Part shown: positions 1-12,117 of the stretch, piece by piece
Numbering within the stretch: the stretch's first letter is position 1
Layout of the letters: each line of letters begins with the position of its first letter
Source: Neoarius graeffei
Lineage: Eukaryota > Chordata > Actinopteri > Siluriformes > Ariidae
DNA length: 64,000 nucleotides
Reading direction: 5' to 3'
Assembly (NCBI RefSeq): GCF_027579695.1
Contig: NC_083570.1
Coordinates: forward strand, 12,197,051-12,261,050
Made by a program: the position numbers and the translations under genes
The notes under the pieces: model-generated
Database searches by the model: none
Told to the model about the DNA's origin: nothing
What the model saw: the letters and a program-made list of their open reading frames with translations, nothing else

Positions 1-520
1 CTGCTCCCGATTAGGGGTCGCCACAGCGGATCTTTTGTCTCCATTGCTGTCTTCCGCATCCTTCTCTACCACACCTGCCACTTTCATGTCCTCTCTCACC
101 GCATCCATGTATCTCCTCTTTGGCCTTCCTCGTTTTCGTTTGCCTGGCAGCTCCATCCTCAACATTCTCCTTCCAACATCTCTTCTCATCTCTCTTAGCT
201 TAATTCCCAAGCTCTCCACATGTGCTGTCCCTCTGATGTGCTCGTTCCTTATCCTGTCCAACCTCCCATCGCAATCCTTAACATCCTCAACTTTGCCTCC
301 TGTCTCTTCGTTAAGGGTACGGTCTCCAATCCATACATCACAGCTGGTCTCACTACTGTCTTCTACATCTTACCTTTCACTTTTGCTGGGACTTTCCTAT
401 CACAAATGACTCCCGAAATCCTTCTCCACCCTGCCTGCACGCTCTCTCTCACCTCACTATCGCAGCCCCCATTTTCCTGCACAGTTGACCTCAGGTACTT
501 GAATTCACCAACTTTCTTTA
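1..520 (-). mobile_element. RTE-like LINE (RTE-A), C-terminal part of the reverse transcriptase ORF
   Basis: Read on the - strand this translates, with breaks, to the C-terminal part of an RTE-type reverse transcriptase. Recognisable blocks are KVGEFKYLRSTVQ, RRMLRMELPGKRKRGRPKRR and YMDAVREDMKVAGV, ending in the SAVATPN segment typical of the 3' end of these LINEs in fish. The reading frame carries stops, so this is a dead copy. It continues at 3580-3614 and 28155-28434, and all three pieces come from one LINE that was later split. The clade is assigned from motif memory only. Confidence 0.8.
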
Positions 521-1762
521 GGGTTAGTCCATGAAATGATGTTACTTTTCATTGGTCCGGGTTTACATAATCATTTCATCTTTAATTTCCATGATTTAAA
601 GAAATATTTAGCAGATTACCCATAAATATTGTTTGAAGAAATAAAATAAATAAAAAAAAATGAAGTTTTCTTTTGAAATAAAGAAATGTGAAAAACATTT
701 TCTTCCCCTGTGACTGGACACGGATGACACGTTTTTTGTGACATGGAATATTTGCTGACTTTGAGCTTAAATAAACCATTACTTTCTGAAAATTTCAATA
801 AAATTAGTTTCATGGTACTTGCAATTTAGTTTTACACTCACATAATAAAGTTAAGGTTCTATAAACTATTTAGCTTCGAATTCATCCACTAAAAATAGGT
901 TGTGAACGTAACATTGTGGTGTCCTACCGTGTTACGTTAGAAACCAGGCTTATAAAAAATGATAAAACGAGTTGAAATCATGATTGATGTTTTTAATATA
1001 AAGAAGAATATACTATAAAACGATGCAGGTAGAAAGAAGTTTAAACAAACGGCAATAAAAGAAATTATCGATGTTTTTTCTCACATCCTAACTTAGCGTC
1101 CACTCACTTCCTGGTTCGTTCACAACCTGCGAGACCTGTTTACTCAATCTAGGTCAGCTGAACTGACGCGAGAGAACTTCTCGCGGGATCTCACACACCA
1201 CAACACGTGCTCTCGTCGCTATCAATGGCATCAAAATTGCGGCCAGCAAGAGCAGGTAGGTGATATTATCAGCGTGTCCAGCAAAGTTACGCTTAAAACC
1301 ATGTTGCGTTCGACCGACAGTTGGTGATATCATGTGATAAGGAAGTCTACTATGTTATTGTGACTTGTATAACACGACAATATCATCTTACAGCTAAACA
1401 TTTGTCACAACGCCGACAATCTGATCGCCTGTTTTGACGGGAAGATTTTGACTTATGTTTTCAGACACTATTCGCTGTCGTGTCTTTGTTACGTTTATCA
1501 GCTGTTTTGGTGCATGATCGGCTCATTTAATTTAATTATCAGTGATAAACTACAGATAGTTTTAAAATCATTAAAAATTGAAAACGCATCATAAATTTTC
1601 AGTGTTAATGTTTAAAGTAAGCAAATAAAAGCAAAAAATTTATTTTATCAATATTTTTCCTTTATTTTTAAAAGCTTGTTCGTGTCCTTGTTACATTAGC
1701 AACCGGGTAAATATTTATGGATTTTATCATACACTGTAGAGCAGGAGTTATCTTAACAACTA

Positions 1763-3459
1763 CCGTAAAATACCAAATAATAGCCCGGGCTATTATTTGT
1801 CTCAATCACGTAAGAGACCCGGCGCGTATTAGAGACTAGGCGGCTATTTGGAACAGGCGATTAATTCCTTCTTCACAAACACCTTCCCCAAAATCTACCT
1901 CAAAACGGGGAAAAAAATCACTCTCAGATAGGCCTACTTTTAACCAGTATAACTTACAGTTTGTTTAGAGTTAGATTACAGATAGCACGGTGCCGACTTC
2001 GGGGAATTTTGAAGACGCAGAATGCATCTTCGCATGGCACAGTCGGGGTGGATAAAGGATAAATCACACACCTTTTCCTGTTAATGACTAGTTAAGCGCA
2101 TGCTTTACAAAATAATCAAGAAACCACACCATTGTCTGTGCGCGGCACTGTGATTTAATTACTCTGCAAAGTTATGGTCACTTGCTATCACCCTCACCCA
2201 TGCAGCCTCCACCCTTTGCGCTTCGCGATGTCTGTCAATCTGAAATTGCATGGAGGGCGCGACGTTGAAGCAACATAATTAGGGTGCGAAGTGTCAAACC
2301 AAAGGGTTTTTTCTTATGCTGAAAAATAAGTGACCTGCAGTGGCTACATACTGTCATCTTGCATTCTCACGTTTCTCTCCAAGACGTCTCCCTGTTTGGC
2401 CGATATGAGCCTATTCCCCGAGTGAGTTGGTACGGTGGCTCGACCCCGTAGAAAACTTAAAGTTCGGATGAAAGTTAGTTGAATAGGTTACTGACTTGTA
2501 GGCCTACATGTTGCCTGCCTGACGCGTGCTTCTGCCCAACTTGCACGACAGATTACTTGTTGAAAAGGCCCCTTGGATTAGATTGGCCGCGAGCAGACTG
2601 AAATGCATGTTAGAACGCTCTCACCTTTTTTGTAAAGCGTCTTCCAGATCCGAATGGGTAAGGGCAAGTGAAATGGTATAAGGTCTTTAATAAAACTCAG
2701 TGTGTGCTTTGACGCATGCATTCGGCAATTTAGGTCGTTTAACAGAAGCAGCAGTCCAACCTTGGAAACCCGCAGTCCTCAATGTCACCACACACGCTGG
2801 GTATTCCTCATTCGATGACGCAAGTGATATCCCACACACCCATGTCAAACGTAATTGGCTAAGACATCTGTCAAAAGTTACGGAGTTGCATTCCTCAAGA
2901 AATATTACGGTAGACCAAGATTATAACATTGAAATGGCATGTTTATTATCACGTAACAAAATGTTGTAAACAGTATTATAGAAATAATTTCATTCATTCA
3001 TTCATATTGTTTCGGTAGAAAACTATGCAATGCAAAATCATTTAACCCTTTGGTGACTGACCCCTTGAAAATGGTTCCTCCAGGAACCATGACGTTTCAG
3101 TTGTCAAGACAACGGAAAAACTAAAATACAAGAGCATTTTGTTTTGTGCACAAGAGCATTGTGACGTATCTTTCTGTTTTTGTATTTTAGTTTTTCCGTT
3201 GTCTTGACAACTGAAACGTCATCGTTCCTGGAGGAACCATTTTCAAGGGGTCAGTCACCAAAGGGTTAAACACCAGAAAACCAGAAAAGTGCTGGGCCTC
3301 AAGATTCTAGATAGAACGTTCGGACGCTTTTTTTTTTTTTTTTAGACCCCGGCGAGTATTCGGAACCGGCCTTTATTTGTCACAACACACGCGTACACCC
3401 GGCCGTTAAAGGGAACTCGGCGGTTAATTGGAACTCGGCTATTATTTGGTATTTTACGG
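1763..3459. mobile_element. Nested DNA transposon with TA target duplication
   Basis: The terminal inverted repeats are CCGTAAAATACCAAATAATA on the left and the reverse complement TATTATTTGGTATTTTACGG on the right, bounded by TA on both sides. The interior is not recognisable as coding. An 89-codon open frame at 2700-2969 has no family I know. A 220-base fold-back MITE lies inside it at 3046-3265. Confidence 0.7.
3046..3265. mobile_element. Fold-back MITE with TTAA target duplication
   Basis: Two long inverted arms start CCCTTTGGTGACTGACCCCT and end in its complement, and they pair over most of their length around a short centre. TTAA flanks both sides (3042-3045 and 3266-3269), which fits a piggyBac-type insertion. 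Confidence 0.8.
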
Positions 3460-3579
3460 TATGTTATATTTTCTTATATGGTCAATGCTTCATGGAAATA
3501 AAAGTTGTTTTCAGTTGCAAATTGTTTTAAGTGACTCCCTCTATGTCACATTTTGGTAACCCCATTTCATGGACTGACC

Positions 3580-3614
3580 CTTTACATCTGCTCCTTGCAT
3601 CTTCACTACACTCT
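3580..3614 (-). mobile_element. RTE-A LINE, short middle segment
   Basis: On the - strand this reads in frame as ESVVKMQGADVK, the segment just upstream of KVGEFKYL in the first piece of RTE-A. It is a remnant left between two later insertions. Confidence 0.8.
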
Positions 3615-3692
3615 CATCCCCATTCTCCTCTTCTTCTTCGAGGTTTTACAGCAGCCGGCATCCAAAAAGTTGTATTGCCGCCATCTACAGGA

Positions 3693-4546
3693 CTACCACC
3701 TTAGTGCACTATATCCTGATATGTATACACACCAGTGTCCTTTAAGAACTTGAAAGAAACATCGTCTTCCCCTCCCGCTTGACCCTAATTCTAAAATACC
3801 TTTCAGAGATGCTTCTTCCAAGCCAATCTCCCGCAACTGTCTAATTAAATCTTGCCTTTGGCGGTCATACTTTCTACAAGAAATCAAAACATGATGTACT
3901 GTCTCGCGCTCTTGGCAAGAACACAGGCCATTTTGATGCTTTCCCAAAATAAATAAAGTGTTGTTCAGAAATGTGAGACTAATCCTCAATCTAGAAATAA
4001 TTACCTCTTCCTTACGTCTAGCCCCCCCTTCTTTTACAGACATTAACTGAATCAGTTACCCTACCGACAAATGAGAATAGATGCCTCCCTTTGTTTTCTT
4101 GCTCCCAAAGCTGTTGCCATTTTAAAATTGTTTCCTGCCACACAATACTTTTACCCTCCGCCTTGGACAGATTTATGTTGACATCTATGGTTACCTTTTG
4201 AGCAGCTTCCTTAGCCAACTTATCAACCTTTTCATTTGATGTTAATTGCCAGAACATCATCATATACAAGGTCTTGTCGGCTCTTTGATGACCCTTTCCC
4301 AATACTATTGATTGCTGACAGAGTCACTACATATCAATACTTTATGGTTCTGAATCTGTTCAGGCCATTGTACTGCCATCAGGATTGCATATAATTCCAC
4401 TGTAAATACACTTAGAAAGTTTGAGGTCCTCTTAACAGCTTGGATATTCCACCTCTGAACAACGAAAGCTGCTCCTGTAGCACCCGTTTCTTGATCCTTT
4501 GAACCGTCAGTAAAAATTAATATATATTCCTGATACCTTTCTCTTA
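3693..4546 (-). pseudogene. LINE-B ORF2, RNase H domain and C-terminal region
   Basis: The - strand translation gives FTDGSKDQETGATGAAFV and VELYAILMAVQW (RNase H start), then NEKVDKLAKEAAQK. It continues with a C-terminal segment ISRLRISLTFLNNTLF and a Cys/His block (CSCQERETVHHVLISC). There are stops between about 4302 and 4320. The split against the next LINE-B piece at 9378 is caused by the Tc1-like element at 4547-9375. Confidence 0.8.
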
Positions 4547-5491
4547 CAACCCCGATTCCAAAAAGGTTGGGACAAAGTACAAATTGTAAATAAAAACGGA
4601 ATGCAATAATTTACAAAATCTCAAAAACTGATATTGTATTCACAATAGAACATAGACAACATATCAAATGTCGAAAGTGAGACATTTTGAAATTTCATGC
4701 CAAATATTGGCTCATTTGAAATTTCATGACAGCAACACATCTCAAAAAAGTTGGGACAGGGGCAATAAGAGGCTGGAAAAGTTAAAGGTACAAAAAAGGA
4801 ACAGCTGGAGGACCAAATTGCAACTCATTAGGTCAACTGGCAATAGGTCATTAACATGACTGGGTATAAAAGAGCATCTTGGAGTGGCAGCGGCTCTCAG
4901 AAGTAAAGATGGGAAGAGGATCACCAATCCCCCTAATTCTGCGCCGACAAATAGTGGAGCAATATCAGAAAGGAGTTCGACAGTGTAAAATTGCAAAGAG
5001 TTTGAACATATCATCATCTACAGTGCATAATATCATCAAAAGATTCAGAGAATCTGGAAGAATCTTTGTGCGTAAGGGTCAAGGCCGGAAAACCATACTG
5101 GGTGCCCGTGATCTTCGGGCCCTTAGACGGTACTGCATCACATACAGGCATGCTTCTGTATTGGAAATCACAAAATGGGCTCAGGAATATTTCCAGAGAA
5201 CATTATCTGTGAACACAATTCACCGTGCCATCCGCCGTTGCCAGCTAAAACTCTATAGTTCAAAGAAGAAGCTGTATCTAAACATGATCCAGAAGCGCAG
5301 ACGTCTTCTCTGGGCCAAGGCTCATTTAAAATGGACTGTGGCAAAGTGGAAAACTGTTCTGTGGTCAGACGAATCAAAATTTGAAGTTCTTTATGGAAAT
5401 CAGGGACGCCGTGTCATTCAGACTAAAGAGGAGAAGGACGACCCAAGTGGTTATCAGCACTCGGTTCAGAAGCCTGCATCTCTGATGGTAT

Positions 5492-6603
5492 TAGGCTTGG
5501 CACGGTTATGGGAAAAAAAACGAACCGTACGATACGCGTGTTGCGGTGCAATACGCGTATAAACCGCGGTACCCCTATTTAAGACGTTCGCCAAAAAAAA
5601 AAAGCCGAATGCCCGTATGAAACCACGTGGTTCTCTTTCGCGCGAACAGGGGTGATAGCGTTGCGGCAACGCACCGGATTTCCGGCGTACCGCAGCGCCG
5701 GAAAAAAAAAAAATCTAGTTCGCCCATTATCCTGTGTCATTCTGAGATGCGCAGATAGACAGTAAAGGGAATTCGGAATTCCCTTTACTGTCTATCTGCG
5801 CATCTCAGAATGACACAGGATAATGGGCGAACTAGATTTTTTTTTTTCCGGCGAGGGGAGGGGAGGTTTGTTTTAAACAGTGCAGTGATTGGTTTTATTG
5901 CAATATTTTATATTGGCTGTGTGTGTATTTTGTTATAAATCATTCTAAGAATACAGTGGCACTTTAAGATTAGATAAGAAATCCAGCCATACGTTTCAAA
6001 ACACTGCACTTTAATTTCAAGTGAAAAAATACATCCTCACTCTCAGGGATTAGAAGAGTTTTTGATTCGGTATTTGTATATAGGTGGTTGGTTGGTCGCC
6101 ACATAAAAGTTTAAGTTTTAACACACACATCTGTTCAAAAGTAAGCTTTAAGAACTCATTTTTATTTCTTCCAATTATGAAAACTCTGTATGTGACAAAA
6201 GACACCTGGTTCCTCTAGATGCCACAACATGGCAGCAAACACTCCTGACACTTTGTATAAATACTGTAGTAAATAAAAAAGCTGTTGAAATCATCCATGT
6301 CTTCCCTCTTGCTGTTTCAAAATACTACCTGGCTTTTCATCAGAGATTGTTCATAAAATGTGCTTATGTCAACTCAAACTCAGTTTGTGCATGATTATTT
6401 CATTGTAACTATAATTTTAACCTCTCTTAAATGCTGTATCCTAAACTATGTTTACTTAAGGTAAATAGTAGGCTATATGCCCAAATACAGAGTACTTAAG
6501 ATTTAAAAAAAAAAAAAAAAAAAAAACGCAATACGTTCCGAACCGCAGACCTCAAACCGCAATACGTACCGAACCACGACTTTTGTGAACCGTGCCACCC
6601 CTA
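5492..6603. mobile_element. hAT-like element in Tc1-a, 8-base TSD GATGGTAT
   Basis: The ends TAGGCTTGGCACGGTT and AACCGTGCCACCCCTA are inverted repeats. GATGGTAT is duplicated exactly at 5484-5491 and 6604-6611, the 8-base signature of hAT. No transposase is recognisable, so it is non-autonomous. It holds a 150-base palindrome at 5701-5850. Confidence 0.85.
5701..5850. repeat. Long near-perfect palindrome
   Basis: Two arms of about 74 bases meet at GAATTCGGAATTC near 5775. The left arm starts after a run of A and includes CTAGTTCGCCCATTATCC, and the right arm is its reverse complement up to GGCGAACTAG and a T run. It could extrude as a cruciform. It looks like a fold-back unit inserted in the hAT-like element. 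Confidence 0.9.
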
Positions 6604-6804
6604 GATGGTATGGGTTTGCATTAGTGCATGTGGCATGGGCAGCTTACACATCTGGAAAGACACCATCAATGCTGAAAGGTATATCCAGGTTCTAGAGCAA
6701 CATATGCTCCCATCCAGATGACGTCTCTTTCAGGGAAGACCTTGCATTTTCCAACATGACAATGCCAAGCCACATACTGCATCAATTACAGCATCATGGC
6801 TGCG

Positions 6805-7518
6805 CAGGGTATCTGTACATTTTTCAAGTACAAATTTAAAGACTTAAGACCTTTTCAAGACCTCTAAATGGAAAAATTAAGACTGTACCATGGCAAAGAA
6901 AATGATAAATACCACAACTTAAAACTGTTTTCTGTAATAGTTTTTTTTTTACTAACTTTAAGAACAACGCACACAATTGGTGAACAACAGGGTGCATCAA
7001 TGGCAACTGTTAGACATGCAAACAGCTGAAGCAAAGTTGTGTGTTTTGGGCCTGCAGAACTACTGTAGCAGCAAGGAGAAGACTGGGGTTTACTGGAGAA
7101 AACACCATGAACCATTTCAAAAAACGAAAACAATAAACGGCAAGTAGAACCAGCTGAACAACCTTAGCCGGCATTGTTTCAATCCCCAAAGATTATCTTT
7201 GATGTGTGATTTTGTGTCCGACAGCAAAGTCAGTCTGAGTGTGGTTACAGTACACAGCTGGCTGAGGAAGTTCTCGAGTATCTTCTGCATTATAGCAGGT
7301 AACAGCGTAAACCTGTTTATGCAGTCATACAATCAGAGCGTTACATTAAACACAGAAAAACAACTGTCACCTTTCATAACCATTATCAATATTAATCAAT
7401 GTGTTGTAATAACTGTAAACTAATTATCAGTGCAATTGTTATATCAATGTTCATTATTCAAAAATAATCATTATCTATAATCCATGAATAATTGTTTGTA
7501 TTACTACTACTACTACTA

Positions 7519-7559
<41 letters not shown>

Positions 7560-7982
7560 CATCATCATCATCAACTTTTTAATAATTTAAAAAAATTAAC
7601 TCAATTTTATAACATTTTAATAATCACTACTTATTAGCTATAATTAGAGTAGCAATTATAATTCAGTATTATTAATTACTACTTAATTAATAAGCAGTGA
7701 TTATCAATGTAATTTAATAATTAGTTATTATTATTATTATCATCATCATCATCAACTACTAAATTATACTAATAAATAATAAGTAGTGATTATTAAAATG
7801 CTATAAAATTGAGTTAAGATTAGTTAATTATTTTTAAAAAAGTAGTAATTATTATTAGTAGTAGTAGTGATACAAACAATTATTCATGGATTATAGATAA
7901 TTTGTTTTTAATAGTGAACATTGATATAACAATTGAACTGATAACATTAACAAGTATTACTAGTAGTATTATTGTTTATTAT

Positions 7983-8014
<32 letters not shown>

Positions 8015-9086
8015 CAGTTATATCAATGTTCACTATTTTAAAAAGTTATCTATAATCCATGAGTGTTTGTTTGTATTCTACCAATTATTACTTTTTAATA
8101 ATTTGTAATAATTTTTAATAACTTAATTTTATAATATTTAATAACCCATAGTACTTATTAATCACCAATTCATAAGTAGTAATGATTAATAATCAATAAT
8201 AATTACTATTACTACTAATTATTATTAGTGGTTGTTATTATTATTATTATTATATTAAAAACACTGTAGACGACAGGTAATAAAACACTTTTTGTACAAA
8301 TTATTTATATTGTATTATATTTAGAATTATTGTATTTTCTGGAGTTCTTTGTAATTGAGTTTTGAAATAAAGGCTGTTTATATATTTATATTAAACTTGG
8401 TACAATAAACAATGTTAATTATGTAAAAAAAATGATAATCATTATTATTATTATTAGTAGTAGCAGTATTATTATGTCCTCCGAGTCCCATTTTCCACCT
8501 GACTCTTGTGCGCATGCGCGAACCCTCACTCCGGAGCGCTTGACCTCTAACACACACGTGTGCACGCCTCGTGTCCGTGAAAAACCAGTTTCCCAGTCTG
8601 CCGTGTCCCCAGTGCTGCATTATCGTCTTTAAACACATTTGTGCGATCCAGCGCTTTTTATCGCAAACGATTCTTCTCCTTATTTTGGGGGTATTTGTCA
8701 TCCCCCAACCACTTGTTGTTAAACAGACATCTTCCCATAATTATCAACGCTTTCTAGCACCCACGTAAGCTACCTGCGAATCTCTCACTCTTCACAACCA
8801 CCACACCACACCACACTGCCTCCAGTAGCCTCCTAACGTTAGTTCTTGATCTACGGAATGCACAGAACCAATGCTGCCCCCAAAAGGTACACTGGTCACT
8901 TTTAAAATTACAGTTAAAAAAAAAAATACCCCAAACCGGATGGAGACATTTCACTCGTTCAGTCCAATATTAAATTTAATACCTCCCTTTCGAAAATTCC
9001 AGTCATTCCAAACAATTTAAGAAGTTTTTAGGCCTTGAAAACCGAAAGTTGTATTTAAGACTTTTTAAGGACCCGCGGGAACCCTG
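6805..9086. mobile_element. CAGGGT-ended hAT-like element in Tc1-a, 5-base TSD CTGCG
   Basis: The left end is CAGGGTATCTG and the right end is GCGGGAACCCTG. CTGCG is present at 6800-6804 and 9087-9091, and removing one copy restores the transposase frame (SWLRR, then RVRVLNW). No transposase is visible. The interior is dominated by TTA/TAG trinucleotide tracts (7500-8250) and a GC-richer stretch at 8470-8870. Confidence 0.75.
7430..8260. repeat. AT-rich trinucleotide tracts in an inverted and direct repeat arrangement
   Basis: The segment ATTGTTATATCAATGTTCA with a following TATCTATAATCCATGAATAA appears at about 7434-7490, inverted at about 7870-7945 and again directly at 8019-8070. (TAT)n, (CAT)n and (TAG)n runs lie between the copies. 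It is non-coding. Confidence 0.8.
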
Positions 9087-9377
9087 CTGCGTAGAAGAAG
9101 GGTCCGGGTACTGAACTGGCCAGCCTGCAGTTCAGATCTTTCACCCATAGAAAACATTTGGCGCATCATAAAACGGAAGATACGACAAAAAAGACCTAAG
9201 ACAGTTGAGCAACTAGAATCCTACATTAGACAAGAATGGGTTAACATTCCTATCCCTAAACTTGAGCAACTTGTCTCCTCAGTCCCCAGACGTTTACAGA
9301 CTGTTGTAAAGAGAAAAGGGGATGTCTCACAGTGGTAAACATGGCCTTGTCCCAACTTTTTTGGAATTGAGGTTGTA

Positions 9378-9709
9378 CATGACATTGAAATTCATACACC
9401 AAATCTGCCTCTGACTTAATCTCAAGCAATTTTAAATCAGTCTTTGGGGACTCCAATTGCCATAGAGGAACTGATGGCCACATTACTCATGGACAAAAGT
9501 TCTTGTCAAGAATAGCCATTTCCTGTGCCACTGTCTCGCCTACCCATCCAAAACTTGGACAACTCGCCACCCCTCTCTCCCAGTTTGCCTGAATTATACT
9601 TTTAACTGGGTGATCACACATTTGACCCATCAGATTAACCCAATAGTTAGCCTGAAGCTGCTTTCTCTGCAAACAGAGTGGCATTTCTCCTGTTTCTACC
9701 TGTAAGGAA
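9378..9709 (-). pseudogene. LINE-B ORF2, segment between reverse transcriptase and RNase H
   Basis: The - strand reads VETGEMPLCLQRKQLQANYW, then VNLMGQMCDHP and EMAILDKNFCP. This is the region that follows the thumb in I-type LINEs. It joins to 11132 upstream (SSPVCS with LQVETGEM) once the insertion at 9710-11131 is removed. Confidence 0.75.
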
Positions 9710-10172
9710 CAGGCTTTTGTCTAAACGGGGGAACAGGGGCGCTGCGCCCTCTTACTCTCGGCGTGCACCCCCTTACCGACTCCGTGAAAACATCCCAGCA
9801 ACACTACGTGACAATGTGTCTGATCATCAAATACGTTATAATTGCTCCAAAAATATTCCAATCATAGTAGATACACCGCCAGATGGTGCAAAAACAACCC
9901 GAATTGGCGTTTTCCAGACTGAGGCGCCATGTTGTTTAGTTGTTTACTTGTCGCGGCTGCTCTCGCGAGATTTGACATGGGTTACATACAAGGTCAGCTG
10001 ACTTGTAGCGCGAGATTTCTCGAGACTGAATGACCTTTCACCCACCGGCGCGGGAGCTTTTGACAGAAGTAGTTCGCGAGTTGTTTTTGTTGACACTTGG
10101 GCATTTAAAGATGTCATCCCGCGGCACGAAGCGGAAGAAAGCCAAAGACTGTCAGGGGCAGAAGATTAGGCC

Positions 10173-10209
<37 letters not shown>

Positions 10210-11131
10210 GTTTCCGGTAACCCGACCGATCGAGAATTTCCGCGTCGAAATTGCCGACCGTAAAGTTTTTATTACAAATTTCCCTCGATATTTTAGTGTA
10301 AGCGGCGTTAGTTTGTCATAATTTTTTGTTTCAACGCATTCAAGTTGTGAAAGAAACGATAAAAAGTAAAATGTTTCGCCACTTCTATCAGCCCTCCTCC
10401 ATAAACTGAGCCGAGCCGCCATTTTGAATCCTCATTCAAGGCTGTAATGCAAATTGCTTCCTCTTCAGTATACAAGTGCACTTCCATGGCAGGGAAAAAC
10501 ACTACATTTTGCCACCTATGTAGTCCCCTATTTATACAAATAAGAGTCATTCAGGATTCAGCCATGTTTTTGCTCGACCCAAGTTCTACAGTAGGCTAGG
10601 CCGTCTGCTTTTAATGGAAGTAGCCTAGCACGTTATTTTCACGTTATTTCTTGATAAGGTGTTTTCACGTTATTACATGAAAATATCATGAAATATCGCT
10701 TCCGTAGATCATAACTCGAACTCTCGCGATATTTTTTTTATTCGTTTAAAGATTTAAAACACTTATTTTATTATGATGTGTGGTATAAAGGATTCTGTGC
10801 CAAAATACTATTTTGTAAGATGTTTACTTGTGTTAATTTTTTCGAACAAAAAAAAAAAAAAACCCTTTCCTACCTACCGACCTTATTTTAGTATTTCATG
10901 TTACTGGAAACACACTTTTTTTTTTTTTTTTTGGCCTTACCTCTTTCTTTTTCAATGTTGACAGACAATTTGTTACAATTTCATTCTCAGATAGCCTCAG
11001 AATGTCCCATTGGAGCATTTTTCAAAGGCTTTGCACAGCCGGGGGGGGGGGGGACAACCGGCACCATCTCCCCCCCCGCTCCCTCGCCATGGTGAGCGCC
11101 CTCATACTAAATTTTTCTAGAAAAAACCCTG
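9710..11131. mobile_element. CAGG-ended hAT-like element in LINE-B, 5-base TSD AGGAA
   Basis: The left end CAGGCTTTTGTCTA and the reverse complement of the right end, CAGGGTTTTTTCTA, match. AGGAA flanks both sides (9705-9709, 11132-11136), and removing the insert restores the LINE-B frame. A short coding start MSSRGTKRKKAKDCQGQK at 10110 looks like the N-terminus of a hAT-type transposase. It is cut at once by the Harbinger-like insertion at 10169. A stretch near 11000-11050 may be a continuation (NASDWSIFQ-like reading), but I am not sure. Confidence 0.65.
10169..10936. mobile_element. Harbinger-like MITE (GGCC ends), TSD TTA
   Basis: GGCCAAA followed by an A run and GTGTTTCCGGTAACCCGACC on the left matches, inverted, the right end with TACCTACCGACC, GTTACTGGAAACACAC and TTGGCC. 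TTA flanks both sides (10166-10168, 10937-10939). A relative is at 24214-25016. Confidence 0.75.
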
Positions 11132-11509
11132 AGGAACATACTGGGGAAGATCGCACAGCTCCTGTACATATTCTTAGTGCCTTAGCTTGGACTATATCTA
11201 ACCCAGCTAAAACTGATTTGGCTGCAGATCCATAAACCACACATCCATATTCAATTCTTGCTCTAATGAGATGTATATAAATTTGCTTCAAAGAAGCTCC
11301 CCATTCTGTGCCAGCAAGGCATCTCATTAAATTCATAACCCTTTTACATTTGTCTATTACTTTTGATACATGATCTCTCCATGCAAGTCGTGTCAAAAAA
11401 TACACTAAGAAATTTAAAAACTTTAACCCTTTCCATACAGTTCCAGTTTTAAACTTTCATCTATTTTCTTTCTAGTGAAGAACATCACCTTAGTCTTTTC
11501 AATAGATAG
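11132..11509 (-). pseudogene. LINE-B ORF2, reverse transcriptase thumb region
   Basis: The - strand reads TRLAWRDHVSKVIDKCKRVM, then NLMRCLAGTEWGASLKQIY and ARIEYGCVVYGSAAKSVL. This is the typical post-catalytic part of a LINE reverse transcriptase (RIEYGC...YGSA). It continues upstream at 14387 after the pair of THAP elements. Confidence 0.8.
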
Positions 11510-11654
11510 TTTTCACATGACGTCACAGTGTCGGGGATTCCCTAGTGGCGGCCATCTTGGGGGTCCAGCTTACCGTACGGGTGACTGAGCACACATTGTA
11601 ACGCGCGAGTACAAAGTCTTCAAAAGAACCCAAGCAGGCTATTTAAAGCTAGCA

Positions 11655-11864
11655 ATGGTGCACACCTGTTGTATTCACGGCTGTCGTAATAGGTCAGATG
11701 ATGACGTCAAGCGGAGCTTTTATGGAATTCCCACTGTATGGGAGCACGAAGGCGAGCAAACAAACTCAGCATACAAAGGAGAAATCTATGGCTTGCGAGA
11801 ATCAACCGCAAGGATTATCAGCCTTCCAAACACAGCAAAGTCTGCTCCGATCATTTTATAAGTG
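11655..11864 (+). pseudogene. THAP zinc-finger exon of element 1, frameshifted
   Basis: It opens [20 protein letters not shown] with the first Cys pair of a C2CH THAP finger and the SFYGIP block. The frame shifts in the middle and the end reads [19 protein letters not shown], with the last Cys and His, directly before a GTAAGT splice donor. THAP fingers bind DNA and form the N-terminus of P-element-type transposases. The frameshift means this copy cannot make the domain. Confidence 0.75.
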
Positions 11865-12117
11865 GTAAGTTGTTTAAATAAACAATCAATTGTGTTTAAG
11901 TTGGTTTTTGGAAACCAAAACATCATGTGAACAATCTCTGGAGAATGCCTAACTGGAACCGCTGAGTGTACGTTTACATTGTAATGTACACTTAATATCG
12001 CTCGTTTGTCATGTTTCTATTTGAAACTTGTCACTTCACTCACGCAAGGGCCATTTTTGAAAAACATTTTAAGTCTATTCTGTATGATTTGATTTGTGTT
12101 TGGGATGCAAACAGGTG

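Larger units (their letters stand above)
521..3579. mobile_element. 3.06-kb DNA transposon inserted in RTE-A, TIR GGGTYAGTCCATGAAATG
   Basis: The left end GGGTTAGTCCATGAAATG and the inverted right end CATTTCATGGACTGACC flank about 3 kb that breaks the RTE-A reading frame. CTTTA occurs on both sides (516-520 and 3580-3584), and removing the insert plus one copy restores the LINE frame (DVK followed by KVGEF). The TSD is therefore 5 bases, or 4 if the last terminal C is counted in the element. I see no recognisable transposase, so it is probably non-autonomous. It contains a second transposon at 1763-3459. Confidence 0.8.
4909..9339 (+). pseudogene. Tc1-like transposase of Tc1-a, split in three and with a stop
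   Basis: The first part (4909-5491) starts MGRGSPIPLILRRQIVEQY, has a helix-turn-helix region and then the first catalytic Asp in LWSDESKFEV. After the hAT-like insertion it resumes at 6612 and carries the second Asp in IFQHDNAKPHTA. A stop codon sits in the PSR-stop-RLFQG segment. After the second insertion the last part (9092-9339) has DLSPIENIW with the catalytic Glu and ends GDVSQW. It is a dead DD34E-type transposase. Confidence 0.85.
4547..9375. mobile_element. Tc1-like transposon (Tc1-a) inserted in LINE-B and itself twice interrupted
   Basis: The ends are CAACCCCGATTCCAAAAAGG and the inverted CTTTTTTGGAATTGAGGTTG, flanked by TA at 4545-4546 and 9376-9377. Without its two insertions (5492-6603 and 6805-9086) it would be about 1.4 kb, the usual size for a Tc1-like element. 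Confidence 0.9.

Noticed and set aside
2700-2969. 89-codon frame as a possible gene
   Set aside because: It lies inside a non-autonomous transposon, has no motif and no neighbouring exon signal.
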